A stretch of DNA of 64,000 bases, taken from NCBI GenBank assembly GCA_036768485.1, contig JAVLUZ010000835.1, positions 310,001-374,000 of the forward strand. Reading direction: 5' to 3'. Below are positions 22,226 through 32,689 of this stretch, piece after piece; position 1 is the first letter of the stretch, and each line of letters starts with the position of its first letter. The position numbers and the translations under genes were made by a program. The DNA comes from Mermis nigrescens (lineage: Eukaryota > Nematoda > Enoplea > Mermithida > Mermithidae). Under the pieces are notes generated by a model, which ran no database searches, was not told the origin of the DNA, and saw nothing but the letters and a program-made list of their open reading frames with translations.

Positions 22226-22792
22226 CATACATGTAACGAAACCGGAATTCGGGATGGGGTGGGGGTCCCCGATTATTTTTAGGTGGTGGGGTGGGGGATA
22301 AATGACCTCCGAGTTTTGGCCAAAAATGGAGAAAAGCACCTAACAATGGCCAAAAAACGCAATTTATCGCCGAAAGAAAGTTTTTTCGTTTTTATCGCAA
22401 TTTTTTGATGCCGATGGATAGTGCTAGATGAGAAATAATGAAAAAAGGTGTCCTTTCGCCTTATCACTATTTTTAAGACCATTTTCTTAAAAATTTTGGT
22501 GCTGCCGACCTATGGGTATTACTCCTACTGAAGGATCCCAAAATTATGTACTGCCTAGCGATTTGAGCCAAAAATAGTGTATTTTCAAACGATTTTGAAG
22601 TAGAAATAGCCAAAAACTCAATTTACTGCAGCAAAAGTCCTGAATTCCGCCCTCTTTGACCCCAAAATCACGATTTTACCTCTATCTGGCCAATCTGACC
22701 TTGTGTGTCTATGGGGAGGAGGTCAAAATTTTCTGATTTTGGGGATGGGGGGACAACCGAATTTCGGTGTCCCTTCCCCTGTCACATAATTG
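22226..22792. mobile_element. hAT-like MITE, family F copy 1
   Basis: It starts CATACATGTAACG and ends GTCACATAATTG. Flanking 8-mers are ATTCCGTC (22,218-22,225) and ATTCCATC (22,793-22,800), 7/8. Its interior contains AAATGACCTCCGAGTTTTGG and the AAAAACG blocks of the family. It abuts an unrecognised coding block on its right side. Confidence 0.75.
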
Positions 22793-22793
22793 A

Positions 22794-23062
22794 TTCCATC
22801 ATATTTTGAACGAGGTGCTCGCAGGCTACGCAAGTACGCAAGTGATATTCAAGGACCTGATGACGTCAGAGTACACAATGCTGCGCGTCAGTTGCGTATC
22901 GGGCGCCACATGCAAAGTGCCGACTTAAGCGCAGATTTTAAAGCGCTGTGTAAAGTAGTAAAGCTTCACACTCAAAACTTCGAAGAAGCGAATACTTTCG
23001 TGCACAAAGATTTATTAAATTGGTACGTTCTGGCCTATCTTGTTTCATATAGATGCAGACAG
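22794..23062 (+). CDS. unrecognised coding block 1
   Basis: An open frame encodes a helical, mixed-charge stretch including ADLSADFKALCKVVKLHTQN and LLNWYVLAYLVSYRC, ending at a possible GT donor after 23,062 (CAG/GTATTA). In the first 135 bases a second frame (to TAA at 22,926) is at least as protein-like, so a frameshift may separate two halves of one protein. The 5' end has been altered by the MITE at 22,226-22,792. I do not recognise the family. It could be a host gene or an old insertion from another genome. Confidence 0.45.
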
Positions 23063-23549
23063 GTATTATTAATAAACTATTTCGCGATGATAGGATTGAG
23101 ATACAATGTTCAAGAAAAGTGGGTTGAAAATTAATTATAATCCGCAGCAAATTTTTTCTGATAAATTCTCATTTAAAAAGCTTGATTCGTTCACTGTTGA
23201 CGGTAATACATTTATGTAGGATCATTTTTATTTTAGGTGCAAAAGTTTGACATTTAGCGTACTTAATACTTGTATAATTTCTTGAACAGCCGAATAGAGT
23301 TAATTTATTATCTACATATTTTTAGGCAAATTTCTTACAGCAAACGAATTCTAGATTAAACGGCGTGAATGGTTTAGTGTCATGTTGGTAACTGACATTC
23401 TAATTTTGGTTTAATGCTGTCTCGCATTGTCCTGCAGTATAACTTTTTTCCTCATATTTCGCGATTTGGGGAAAAATATGTACAAGGTCTTATGAGAACA
23501 TTTTTTAGCTTAGCATTGAAACATATTACTTTATGTGACTAATCTGAAT

Positions 23550-23950
23550 TTTGAATCAACTGCCGAAAAACGCTGCTATATAGCCTTTTTTGAGCTCTAA
23601 AACTAGCTATATAGCCTTTTTTGAATTAGAAACATTTCGTTTGAGTTCAAAAATTCTGAAATAGTTGTTTTTCCGAGTTTTAAAAGGATTTACATATAGA
23701 TATTTCACCGACTTCGAAAAGAGCAAAATTATGTATTATTTCTAGCCCAAAAGGCTATACCTATAGCTAAGTTTGTGAAATCAAAAAAGGCTATATATTT
23801 GCCACAAATGCTCAAAAGTGGTGGTTTTAAAGCGATATCACCATTTTTTCGCTTTAGAATCGTTTTTACAAAGCACTGTAGCTATTTCTAAATTTTCGAT
23901 TTTCATTCAGCCCCTTTGAAAATTTCACCTTGCTGACCTATGGCTGAAAT
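23550..23950. repeat. family J repeat, copy 1
   Basis: It contains repeated GCTATATAGCCTTTTTTGA, then AAATGCTCAAAAGTGG and AAAGCGATATCACC. The same order of segments occurs at about 32,735-33,400, and a looser version at 41,960-42,130. Terminal repeats and target duplication were not resolved. Confidence 0.5.
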
Positions 23951-24042
23951 GCATTTTGAATTGATTAGTCCTGACGAAAAGTCATAGTATATCAAGCATT
24001 CATATCAAGAATTGAATGAGGCTGACTATTATCCTAATATAA

Positions 24043-24043
<1 letters not shown>

Positions 24044-24132
<89 letters not shown>
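24044..24132. repeat. (TA)n microsatellite, about 88 bp
   Basis: An uninterrupted TA run begins right at the expected CATA terminus of a family F element and ends at TTACAGG, where the F terminus CATACATGTAACAGG would continue. Confidence 0.95.
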
Positions 24133-24133
<1 letters not shown>

Positions 24134-24407
24134 CAGGCGAGTGGACAGTGGATGGGGGACCCCCATCCAAGTTGGTTGTCCCCCATCCCCCAAAGCCAGA
24201 AAAGTTCTGACCCCCGATTTAAAAAAAAATTGAATTGTTGGGCCGTTTTTAGGTGATTTTAAGGCCGTTTCTGGCCAAAAATGGAAGTCATTTACCCTTT
24301 CGCTCGCCCCTCAAAATGGCTGGGGACCATACGTGGGCAGCACCAATATTCTGGGGGGGTACAAGATTTTTCAATGATCAAAAAATGGTCCTAAAAATAG
24401 TGGTATG

Positions 24408-24664
24408 CACACCTGGGCGTGGGAGGGGTTTGGGGGGTATGCACCCCCAGAAACCAAAATACCCCCCATGAATCAAAATACCCCCCCCATAATTCAATTT
24501 TTGAAAATTTTTCGTTTTTTTCGCAATTTTTTGATTCCAATGGATAGTGCTTGATGAGAAACGTCGAAAAATAGTGTTTTTATCGCCATACCACCATTTT
24601 TAAGGTAATTTTTTGACCTTTAAAAAATCATGCACCCCCAGAATTTTCTTGCTGCTTACGTATG
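24408..24664 (-). mobile_element. hAT-like MITE, family A copy 2, nested
   Basis: In reverse orientation it runs CACACCTGGGCGTGG to GCTGCTTACGTATG. It is flanked by GTGGTATG at 24,400-24,407 and 24,665-24,672, both perfect. Confidence 0.9.
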
Positions 24665-24672
24665 GTGGTATG

Positions 24673-24910
24673 CATAGGTGGGCAGCACCGAAATTCTGGG
24701 GGGTGAAAAAATTTTCAAAGGTCAGAAAATGGTCTTAAAAGTGGTCGTATGGCAAAAAACACCATTTTTCGACGTTTCTCATCAAGCTCTATCCAATGGC
24801 ATCAAAAAATTGCTAAAAAGCAAAAAATTTTTTCTGGGGGTATTTTGATTTCTGGGGGTATTTCAACTTCTGGTGGGATGCATACCCCCAAACCCCCACG
24901 CCCATGTGTG
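24673..24910 (+). mobile_element. hAT-like MITE, family A copy 3, nested at the same site
   Basis: In forward orientation it runs CATAGGTGGGCAGCACC to CACGCCCATGTGTG. It is flanked by GTGGTATG at 24,665-24,672 and 24,911-24,918. It shares its left duplication with copy 2, so one target word now appears three times. Confidence 0.9.
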
Positions 24911-25139
24911 GTGGTATGGCGAAAAAACACCAATTTCAACGTTTCTTATCGAGCACTATACATTGGCATCAAAAAATTGCGAAAAAACAAAAAAATCAAA
25001 TTCTGGGGGGTATTTTGCTTTGTGGGGGAGGAGGGGTACTCGGCCTTCTGGGGGGAGGTGCATACCCCGAACTCCCCACGCCCAGGTGTGCTGGGGACCC
25101 CCATCTAAAATTTCGAGCCGTTACATGTATGGTTTAATA

Positions 25140-26405
25140 AAGGATTCTTTTGTAGAGTACCTAACAAAAAATTAGCTGTATCACGCCTTGCTTCTATTTA
25201 TATTTACTGTGGTGGACAGAATCACATGTAGGCGGGGTGGGGGTTATTTTTTATTTATTGTTTTTCATTCTGGGGAATGGACTAAAATTTTTTTAAAATT
25301 GGCTCTTTTCGGGACCATAGGGTATGCATCAAAAATATCATTTTTGGGTGTTCCTGATAATGCTATATTTTACTAGATGATAAAAACGAAAAATTCAAAA
25401 AAGTGAAGTGAATTTAGAAAAAATATACTCGTAGTTATGCATAAATGGCTGTTTGGTGTAATGCGCGGAAAAAATTAACATTTTTGGACTGAAAGATCGC
25501 TAAAAACGCCTATACTGAGACGTTTTCAACGATCTTCTAAAAAATTACGAATTCTGAGGAGGGGTGGAAATATTTTTTGTAATGATAAAAACTTTGCAGT
25601 TGGTGATGCCTGTCATGATTATGTATGGCTTAGACCTTAAGAATCTGAAGATCCTCAATAGAATCCTGTAGGCTCTCCTTCTTATCGAATCGAATTTTTT
25701 GCATTTTTTTGCTATTTTGCCCCACTAGACCCCATAATTTGTTCAATGGCCATTTATGCTTTGGTTAGTATATATATGGAAAGAAATTTCTGAAAAATTT
25801 CAATCTTATATCTCAGTGGATAAAGTGTGTTACAAAACATCGAGGAAACAATTATCCTAGCCACATATGACATAATGTATACATATTAAAAATAGTTTTT
25901 AGACAGATCAAAGTTTCTATATTCCGTCTCTTAGGTAAATCCTGGTCATGGGCTCGAGGGGTTCTAGGGGTCTTTCTTCAAAAGGTATCCAATCACCCCC
26001 AAATTTTCTCACTCTTCTCTTAGAATTTTTTATTTTACAAGTGAAAAGGGTGTTGTTTCAAGAGTTTTAGCGGTTTTTTGGCTCTAAAGTGTTCCGGCAT
26101 TTTATGCCATATACTCGTTTTTGACTATTTGTTCAATTCACTCGAATATGTTTCATATTTATACGAATTTTCATAGTTGTACTTTATGGTCTAGAAAGAT
26201 ATAACATCTTTAGAAACGCTTATAAACGGTGATTTTGACGCATACCCATCGTTCCAAGCCTAAAAGAGGCACTTTTAAACAAATATAGGCTTCACCTTTC
26301 CAAGTTTCGATGCTTTACATTATTTTTACTGGCCTGGTGATATTGCTATAAGTTCTGAAATACTAAACTGCGAGTATTCCTGCATTTTGTCGTCATTCAC
26401 GTGCT
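25140..26405. other. no gene seen; ill-defined repeats
   Basis: Pieces such as CGAAAAATTCAAAAAAGTG and AAACGCCTATACTGAG have the flavour of the same MITE interiors, but no ends could be fixed. No convincing frame was found until the coding block at 26,412. Confidence 0.35.
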
Positions 26406-26411
26406 TTGCAG

Positions 26412-26637
26412 GTATAATTCACTTGACGCGCTTATGATCGAACGAGCTGGACCCGGTTATTTGGTGGTCGGAGCTTTGATCAGTTTGTCTGTTATAGGTA
26501 GATTGACTTATGGCGAATGCTCCAAGCAGCTGGGTTTTTCGAGGATCGAGCGTCTAGGCACATACGCTATGGAAGATATGCATCTTCTGACTCCTATGTT
26601 AGCGATAAGCGCTTTAGATTTGAATGATCTTGCTTGA
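26412..26637 (+). CDS. unrecognised coding block 2
   Basis: A good acceptor (GTGCTTTGCAG) precedes an open frame of 75 codons. The product has a hydrophobic GPGYLVVGALISLSVIGRLT stretch, then GFSRIERLGTYAMEDMHLL, ending in TGA. A MITE-like repeat starts about 8 bp after the stop, so the natural 3' end of the exon may have been lost. The phase (one base before the first codon) does not fit block 1, so an intervening exon would be needed. The family is not recognised; a single membrane-spanning or buried helix is possible. Confidence 0.45.
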
Positions 26638-26645
26638 GCGGGACC

Positions 26646-26804
26646 ATACACTTTCAGCAACAAAGTTATGGGTGGGGGTCGGAGTTGATGGGGCCAAATT
26701 GCCGAAAATAGCACCAAAATTTCAATTTTGGAGGTCTACCGATTTTTGGGGGTCTTTTAGATTCTGGGGTCCAGTTCCCTCAGACTTCCACGCCAATGCG
26801 TGGT
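26646..26804. mobile_element. short MITE-like repeat
   Basis: It starts CATACACTTTCAGC and ends CACGCCAATGCGTG, with GGGGTC-rich ends like family A and F relatives. Flanks AGCGGGAC and GTTGGGAC agree at 5 of 8. A similar ATTTTTGGGGGTC interior is seen near 43,970. Confidence 0.45.
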
Positions 26805-27033
26805 TGGGACCATAGATGCACAAAAGTTGGATTGGTCAGGAAGGGGAGAAATCGAGAACTTGGTTCGAGTAGGAGTAAAATCAGGCACTTTAACCACAGT
26901 AAATTGCGTTTTTGGCGATAATTATATCGAAATTGTCGAAAAATACATTATTTTGGACTTCTCCTCTCACCGTTTCTTGTGTGCATGTACGATTGGGATC
27001 CCTCCTTACGATTTATGGGGGAAGGCATTCGGG

Positions 27034-27247
27034 CATACATGTAACAGGAGGGGAGATGGGGATCCCTCATCCAAGGTCGGCCGTCCCCCTATCTCCCAAA
27101 GCCAGAAAATTTTTGACTCACCTAATTTTTGGAAAAATCGAATTTTTTGGCCGTTTTTACGTGTTTTTTTGCCGAAAATTGGAGCTCAGTCAACCCCTGC
27201 CTGAAAATGGCCGAGACTCCCCCAAATTTCGTGCCGTTACACGTATG
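27034..27247. mobile_element. hAT-like MITE, family F copy 3
   Basis: It runs CATACATGTAACAGGAGGGG to GTGCCGTTACACGTATG. Flanks CATTCGGG (27,026-27,033) and GATTCGGT (27,248-27,255) match at 6 of 8. It is 214 bp with the standard family interior. Confidence 0.8.
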
Positions 27248-27442
27248 GATTCGGTGGTTTGTTGGCCAATAGAAAAGTAGATGACCATGCATAATCCTGG
27301 GGGGCTTAGAGGGCTAAACTCATAAAATGATTTTTATTCTCTCCTAGAAAATTTTTCGACCCCCCCAGAATTCGCGATTTAAAAAAAATTCTTAGAAATG
27401 GTGCTGTTTTAAGCGTTTTATAGCTATCTGCTTGTCTAAAAG

Positions 27443-28014
27443 CAGGGGCGGACTTGAGGGGGCGGGGGGTCGGCCGCCTCCCCCCATTAGCCAAAAATAA
27501 TTGGCGAGATAAAGGAAGGACATGTAATTTGTAATGATTTTTGGCCGTCGGTGCTTAAAATTTCTCAAATTTTCCTGCGCTCCGCGCCGGGTAATACATA
27601 TTAATAACATTTATTTACTTTCTGGGTAGTCCGGTAGCCATATTTTTGCTCAGAGAATAGATTTTAGGCGATTTTAAGAGCAGAACAGCTTTTTAAGCAC
27701 AGTTTCCTTCTATTTTCAAGCATAACTTTTCAAAGTTTTGGACTTTTTGCGTCAAATGTTATAAATACGGGAGATCGAACAGTAATTCAAGCTTCTAAAG
27801 GCTCTTCCGCTTTGATTTGACAAATTTTCTGGCGTTTCGCGCCAGATTTTCGTTTAAAATCTAAGAAAATTTTTATGATTTTTTAGAGCGAACACAAAAC
27901 GCCAAAATACGCCATTTTGCACGCGAATGGCAAAATTTGGGACCTACATATTTTCGACTGTTTTTGGAAAAGTTGGGCTATCGCCCCCTTAGGAAAATCC
28001 TAGATCCGCTACTG
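27443..28014. mobile_element. hAT-like MITE, family C relative
   Basis: It starts CAGGGGCGGACTTGAGGG and ends CCTAGATCCGCTACTG, inverted repeats of the CAG(T/G)GGCGGATCTAGG type well known from insect hAT MITEs. Flanks TCTAAAAG and CCTTAAAA match at 5 of 8. It holds two GGCG-type hairpins (27,575 and 27,830). Confidence 0.7.
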
Positions 28015-28019
28015 CCTTA

Positions 28020-30470
28020 AAATATCAAATTTTCGTTTCTTCGCGTCATAAACTATTTTTTTTGACTATATTTTGTTCGGTTTCTTCGATTTTTTTGTTG
28101 AAGTTTTTATTTTTGCGTTTTACAGAGATGAAGTATGTATCGTTAGAAACGTCAAAAAGTGATGCTTTTGACGCATGTCCACCGTTTTTGAGCTGAAAAA
28201 GATGTACCCTAAAAAAGTTTTGTAGCTAAATTCCAGAATTGCCTCTATTTCAGAATCCCTCCCGTTTACAGTAGACCCTTACCTATATATTTTGTTTTCT
28301 ACATATTATTCAATATTTTGCTTTCCAAGGTTCGATTCTCATTTGCGGGCTAGTTTTCATGCAAAAGTTGCAATTTATCCTCAATTTCGGATCGAAGATT
28401 CACTTGAAATTCAAAAGTAAAAATCACAGGGCGGGTCATTTTCTGCCAAAAAGTACAGGAACTTTGAAGATCTTAAGTGATTTGCACTAAATTAGTAGTT
28501 TTAAATGTTTTTAAATGTTTTAAACGCAATGTTTGCAGAATTAGAAGGAAGTTTTACATATGTTCAGAACAGATATGTATGTAAAAGGATTCCTTGACTT
28601 AATTGCGAACCTTCGACGAGTATGAATGTATATTAGGGATGTCCCAGGGCAGACTTATTACATATGTAAACTACTGTATGTTGACCCTATAAATGTACAA
28701 TTTATATCATTTATGGTACTTTTTTACTATAGTACTTAATCATATAACTGTGAAAAAGTGATTAATTTCAGGTTTATCTTCAGATTTTCAAAAGTTCATG
28801 ACTGATTTTCGGGGAGGTCGAGAATTGCAAGGTAATTTTAAAGTTCATAATAGAATACCCACCTCACTAAGGATCTAAACTTTCAATTAATGATGTCAGT
28901 TTTAAAGAAAATTAGAAATTTTCCGTGATCCTTCGTGCTCGTAATGCATTTTTATTTCTAACATTTTTGTTCCAATTAAGACTGAAAGCTATGAAAATTC
29001 ATAAGTTTTCAGTAAAAAACTGTTAATTTATCTATTGATTATATACATTGCAGTTCTTGGATTTAAGACTCGACGATAATGCATTTCCTATTTACAATTA
29101 GTCGTGTCTTTCAGCTGTACTAAGCCATAAAAATCGTAGATGTACGAATTTAAACACCTTTTTCTTGTCAAAATTGTGGCTGATTTGAAAAATATTTCTA
29201 ACGGCTCAAGCTGAATTTTCGAAAAATTCAGTAAAATTATGAATCGAATATTTTTGATTTTAGGTCAGGACACCAAGAATTGCGATCGCAGCATGGAACC
29301 TCACTTCCTTGTAAAGCTGATCATTTTATTAATTTTATGCATTCTATGTGTTCAGAGTCAACAGATCATATAATTTCATTTATTAGATCTGACAGACTAA
29401 AATAAAAATTTATTCGTCATCCGATTTAGGCCATTCATTTCGAGACGAACTATAAAATTAATAAATAAATAATCAGTGATATAATAATAGTGATATTAAT
29501 AATAAATATTAGTAGATTTATTAATAATCATTCGAAAGTAAAGCGGATACGCTGAATTTAAATTGCCTAAGTCTGGTCCAGATCTTCATTTGAGCTATAG
29601 AGACAATCCAAGGATCAAATTTTGCAATTTAAATCCGTCAGTATTCTGAAATATACCATTTCATTGGTTCATACAATTTCCTATATAGATATTGATTTTA
29701 AAAGGAAATTCAAGAGTTAGCTCTAGCTGTCATTTCCATAAAAAACCCTAATAAAACCCGAAAAACCAAAGGAAAACCCAGAAAACCCACAAAGGTACCC
29801 CTTGCAAAGCGGCGCTTTTGGAGTCAGCTAATCGCCGATTTTCATTCCGAGGTACAATTCATTGCACATGTTTTTATACCCGGCCCGGGGCAAGCCTTGC
29901 CCTGGCCCGAGGCCGGGACTTGGGATATCTCTAATGCACATACGCATTTTACTTTTATTTCTTAAATTCTTATTTTCCGCTTCTAATAAATCAAAATATT
30001 CAAATTCGAGATTATTGACAAGATCTTACTCTCATTTTCACTGATTCGATCTACTCTTATTTTGTCTTTTTTCATAAAATTAAAACTTTCTATCTCTATA
30101 GAGTCTAATCTGGACTCTATACCACACAGACTCCACAGATTTTTTTGCAAAAACTTGTGCTTTCGGCAATTCTTAGTTGTCTTTTTGCCGTTTTCGGCCA
30201 GAAATTAGAGGTCATTCACCCCCTCCCGCCTAAAAATGGCCGGCTACCCCTATCCAGAATTCTTAGACATGTATTATTTTAGCTATGTATTATGTATTAT
30301 ATCTGCTCCTAACCCCAAATTACCATGCGCATATCAGGTGTGAATCATTTTACATAACTTGGACGATTTAGATTACCTATTTATGTAGCAATGCATGTAT
30401 ATAACCGTACGTACATAAGAGATTCGGGAAACATCCTCCCGTCCCGAAGTAGGCCGTTTTCTCCCATGCT
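28020..30470. other. 2.4 kb without recognisable genes
   Basis: AT-rich DNA. Only fragments of known repeats are seen: an F-like piece at 30,170-30,280 and I-like words (AGAAACGTCAAAAAGTGATG) near 28,145. A run of AAACCC-like words at 29,750-29,795 is not a regular tandem array. Confidence 0.4.
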
Positions 30471-30477
30471 CCCCCAC

Positions 30478-30713
30478 CTTAGGTGGGCGGCACCAATGTT
30501 GGGGGGTGCAAGATTTTTCCACAGGTCAGAAAATAGCCTTAAAAATAGTGGTATGGCGAAAAAATACCATTTTTCAACGTTTCTCATCGAACACTATCCA
30601 TTGGCATAAAAACTTGCGAAAAAACAAAAAAAAATTTCAAAAATTGAATTCTGGGGATGGGGTATTTTAGTTTCTGGGGGTGCATACCCCCCAAACACCC
30701 ACGCCCAGGTATC
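30478..30713 (+). mobile_element. hAT-like MITE, family A copy 4
   Basis: It runs CTTAGGTGGGCGGCACC to CACGCCCAGGTATC, with perfect flanking TCCCCCAC (30,470-30,477 and 30,714-30,721). Confidence 0.85.
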
Positions 30714-31173
30714 TCCCCCACCTCAGACTTGGGGTATTTCCCAGTCTAATCACGAGTTATTTATGTATATGTATGTATGTATTGTATAGTCTATAAATAT
30801 ATACAAGGAATTATTCGCAACTGGTCGGTTCCTTATTTCGCCTGTTCAAGCCGTATATGCTTTCTTTCACGCTTGTGCGTTGCACTCATATGGAAAAGCA
30901 GTTCTCGGATAATTTCCTTCGCACTCTGACCAACTATTTGCCTTTCTATTGGAATAACTTCGAAAGGCACTATGAACTACAAAAGGACGCGCGTTTGGAT
31001 TTGGTCTACTTATTGTATCGCTTATGGCACATATACACCCCTCCTCCGCCTAAGGCAACCAACGGTCGTATTTTTCAACATTTGATTAAGGATATGCGTT
31101 TATTGACGGGCAGTGGCAACGAAGCGATGAAATGCGACGATATTCTCAGGTTAATACATTCAGACATGATCAG

Positions 31174-31394
31174 CATACATGTAAGAGGGGAATGGGAGGG
31201 ATCCCTGTCCAACTAAAGTCGGACGTACCCATCCCCCAAAGCCAGAAAATTCTTAACACCCTTCCTCGCTTTTTTTGGAGAAAAATCGAATTTTTTTGAC
31301 CGTTTTTAAGCATTTTTTGGCCAAAAATTTGAGGTCATTAAACCCCCCCATAAATGGTCGGAGACCCCCAAAATTTCGTGCCGTTATATGTTTA
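31174..31394 (+). mobile_element. hAT-like MITE, family F copy 4, inside coding block 3
   Basis: It starts CATACATGTAAGAGGGG and ends CGTGCCGTTATATGTTTA. Flanks ATGATCAG (31,166-31,173) and ATGCTCAG (31,395-31,402) match at 7 of 8. The first ten bases contain a strong donor-like GTAAGA. Confidence 0.85.
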
Positions 31395-31622
31395 ATGCTC
31401 AGCGTGGGAATTCTGGGGAATGAAACCGAAAATTGTAATCAATTACCTTTTTCAAGCTCAAAAGCGTTGGATGCGCATCGAAAATTTCTGCTGTTTCTGA
31501 CGAGACAATGCTCTATATTTCTAGAACATAAAAAAATATCGAGCCATATGCCTATACAATGGGTTCAAACGGTATCAGCGGTAGGCAGTCCGGCATTAAT
31601 GGTCAATGCTACTAGTATCAAC

Positions 31623-32041
31623 CAGTGTTTTTTTTGTGCAAGGTCCGTTTGTACAAGTACAAAGATGGTCCTTAAAAGTCTTTGTAAATTTTGTAAACAC
31701 AAATTTTTGGGTACTATAATATGGTACATTAGCGATTTTAGTGTGGTAAAAACAGAATTGTTCGACTTTTGATAGTGCATTTTAGCTAATTTTTGGGTCT
31801 CTCAGGGCAAAAATCACTAAGAATCGTCTTAAAACGGCGCGAAGCGCCCAAAAATTTGACATTTCCTTTTTGCAATGCAATTTCTGCCAATATAAAGATA
31901 TATAGATTCCACAATTACTCATAATTTTGCGAATTTTAGACCTTTTTTGCAATTTTTGTCTTCCCAAAAATCTTTGTACATTTACAAAGACGGTTCCGAA
32001 AAGTCTTCGTACATCGAGGAAAATCTTACAAAAAAACACTG
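31623..32041 (+). mobile_element. hAT-like MITE, family E copy 3, inside coding block 3
   Basis: It runs CAGTGTTTTTTTTGTGC to CTTACAAAAAAACACTG. Flanks GTATCAAC and GTATCACC match at 7 of 8. The GGCGCGAAGCGCC hairpin lies near 31,838. Confidence 0.9.
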
Positions 32042-32393
32042 GTATCACCAAGGATTTTTCTTTAAAAAGTCAAGTCTACTTAGACACATTGCAAAATTTA
32101 TTGAAACCTAAGCACAACGCGCACTCTTAGGATCTACAGCTGTAAGCATTTATTGCACTACAAAAACGAGTAAACTCTCTATACTTAGACTGATAAAACT
32201 ATGGTATGCATTCGATGCAAAGAAAGCTTTATTTATTTAAAAATCGCAAGTTAAATGGTCATATAGGTAATAAAACAACTCTTTCCCGAACTGACAACCA
32301 ACCAAAATTTTCAGCTCCTGGTATCATCGGAAGGCAGGCCATTGCCCAGGTATGATTAGCCGTATTTAAAAAGCCGGATTTTTGACTAGTACT

Positions 32394-32638
32394 CATAGGT
32401 GGGCGGCACCAAAGTTCTGGGGGTGCAAGATTTTTCAAAGGTAAAAAATGGCCTTAAAATGGTGTTGGTATGGCGAAAAACACCATTTATAATGTTTCTC
32501 ATTGAGCACTATCCATTGGCATCAAACAATTGCGGAAAAAAACAAAAAAAATTTCAAAAATTGAATTCTGGGGGTATTTTGATTTCTGGGGGGGTATTTT
32601 AGTTTCTCGGAGGGTGCATACCCCCACGCTCAGATATG
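32394..32638 (+). mobile_element. hAT-like MITE, family A copy 5
   Basis: It runs CATAGGTGGGCGGCACC to CACGCTCAGATATG, with perfect flanking CTAGTACT (32,386-32,393 and 32,639-32,646). Confidence 0.9.
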
Positions 32639-32689
32639 CTAGTACTACATTACTGGCAACAAATACGTATTTTTTATTACGCATAAAAG

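Larger units (their letters stand above)
24328..25090. mobile_element. hAT-like MITE, family A copy 1, split by two further A copies
   Basis: It begins CATACGTGGGCAGCACC and ends CACGCCCAGGTGTG. Flanking CTGGGGAC is identical on both sides (24,320-24,327 and 25,091-25,098). Its interior is interrupted at the family's GTGGTATG word by two successive A elements (24,408-24,664 and 24,673-24,910). The remaining halves (24,328-24,407 and 24,919-25,090) make a normal-length A unit. Confidence 0.9.
24133..25131. mobile_element. hAT-like MITE, family F copy 2, host of nested A elements
   Basis: The left part (TTACAGGCGAGTGG to CTGGGGAC, 24,133-24,327) and right part (CCCCCATCTAAAATTTCG to TTACATGTATG, 25,099-25,131) together make one F element. 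The middle is the nested A cluster at 24,328-25,090. The left end merges with the TA tract, whose outer flank ATATAATG matches GTTTAATA at 5 of 8. Confidence 0.7.
30808..32130 (+). pseudogene. unrecognised coding block 3, one frame split by two MITEs
   Basis: Coding segments are 30,808-31,173 (SFTLVRCTHMEKQF, LDLVYLLYRLWHIYTPPPP), 31,403-31,622 (ALDAHRKFLLFLTRQCSIFL) and 32,050-32,130 (SQVYLDTLQNLLKPK, then TAG). A family F element plus TSD (229 bp) and a family E element plus TSD (427 bp) separate them. Both lengths leave remainder 1 on division by 3, exactly the frame change observed, so the reading frame was continuous before the insertions. This is the best evidence that the block was a real gene. 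I do not recognise the product. A host gene or an endogenised foreign gene are both possible. A possible 35-nt exon lies at 32,315-32,349. Confidence 0.5.

Noticed and set aside
24012..24233. Frame encoding a long alternating Tyr-Ile repeat
   Set aside because: It is simply the (TA)n microsatellite in translation.
24749..25175. Several overlapping frames of 77-119 codons
   Set aside because: They run through nested family A MITEs. The same peptides recur wherever the element occurs, and there is no sign of selection on protein.
29750..29800. Run of AAACCC-like words resembling telomeric repeat
   Set aside because: The units are irregular in length and sequence; there is no tandem TTAGG or similar array.
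31174..31402. Family F copy 4 acting as a spliced intron (GTAAGA near its start, CTCAG in the duplication)
   Set aside because: Splicing at these sites breaks the reading frame of the flanking coding block, whereas precise removal of the element plus one duplication keeps it. Left as a simple insertion.
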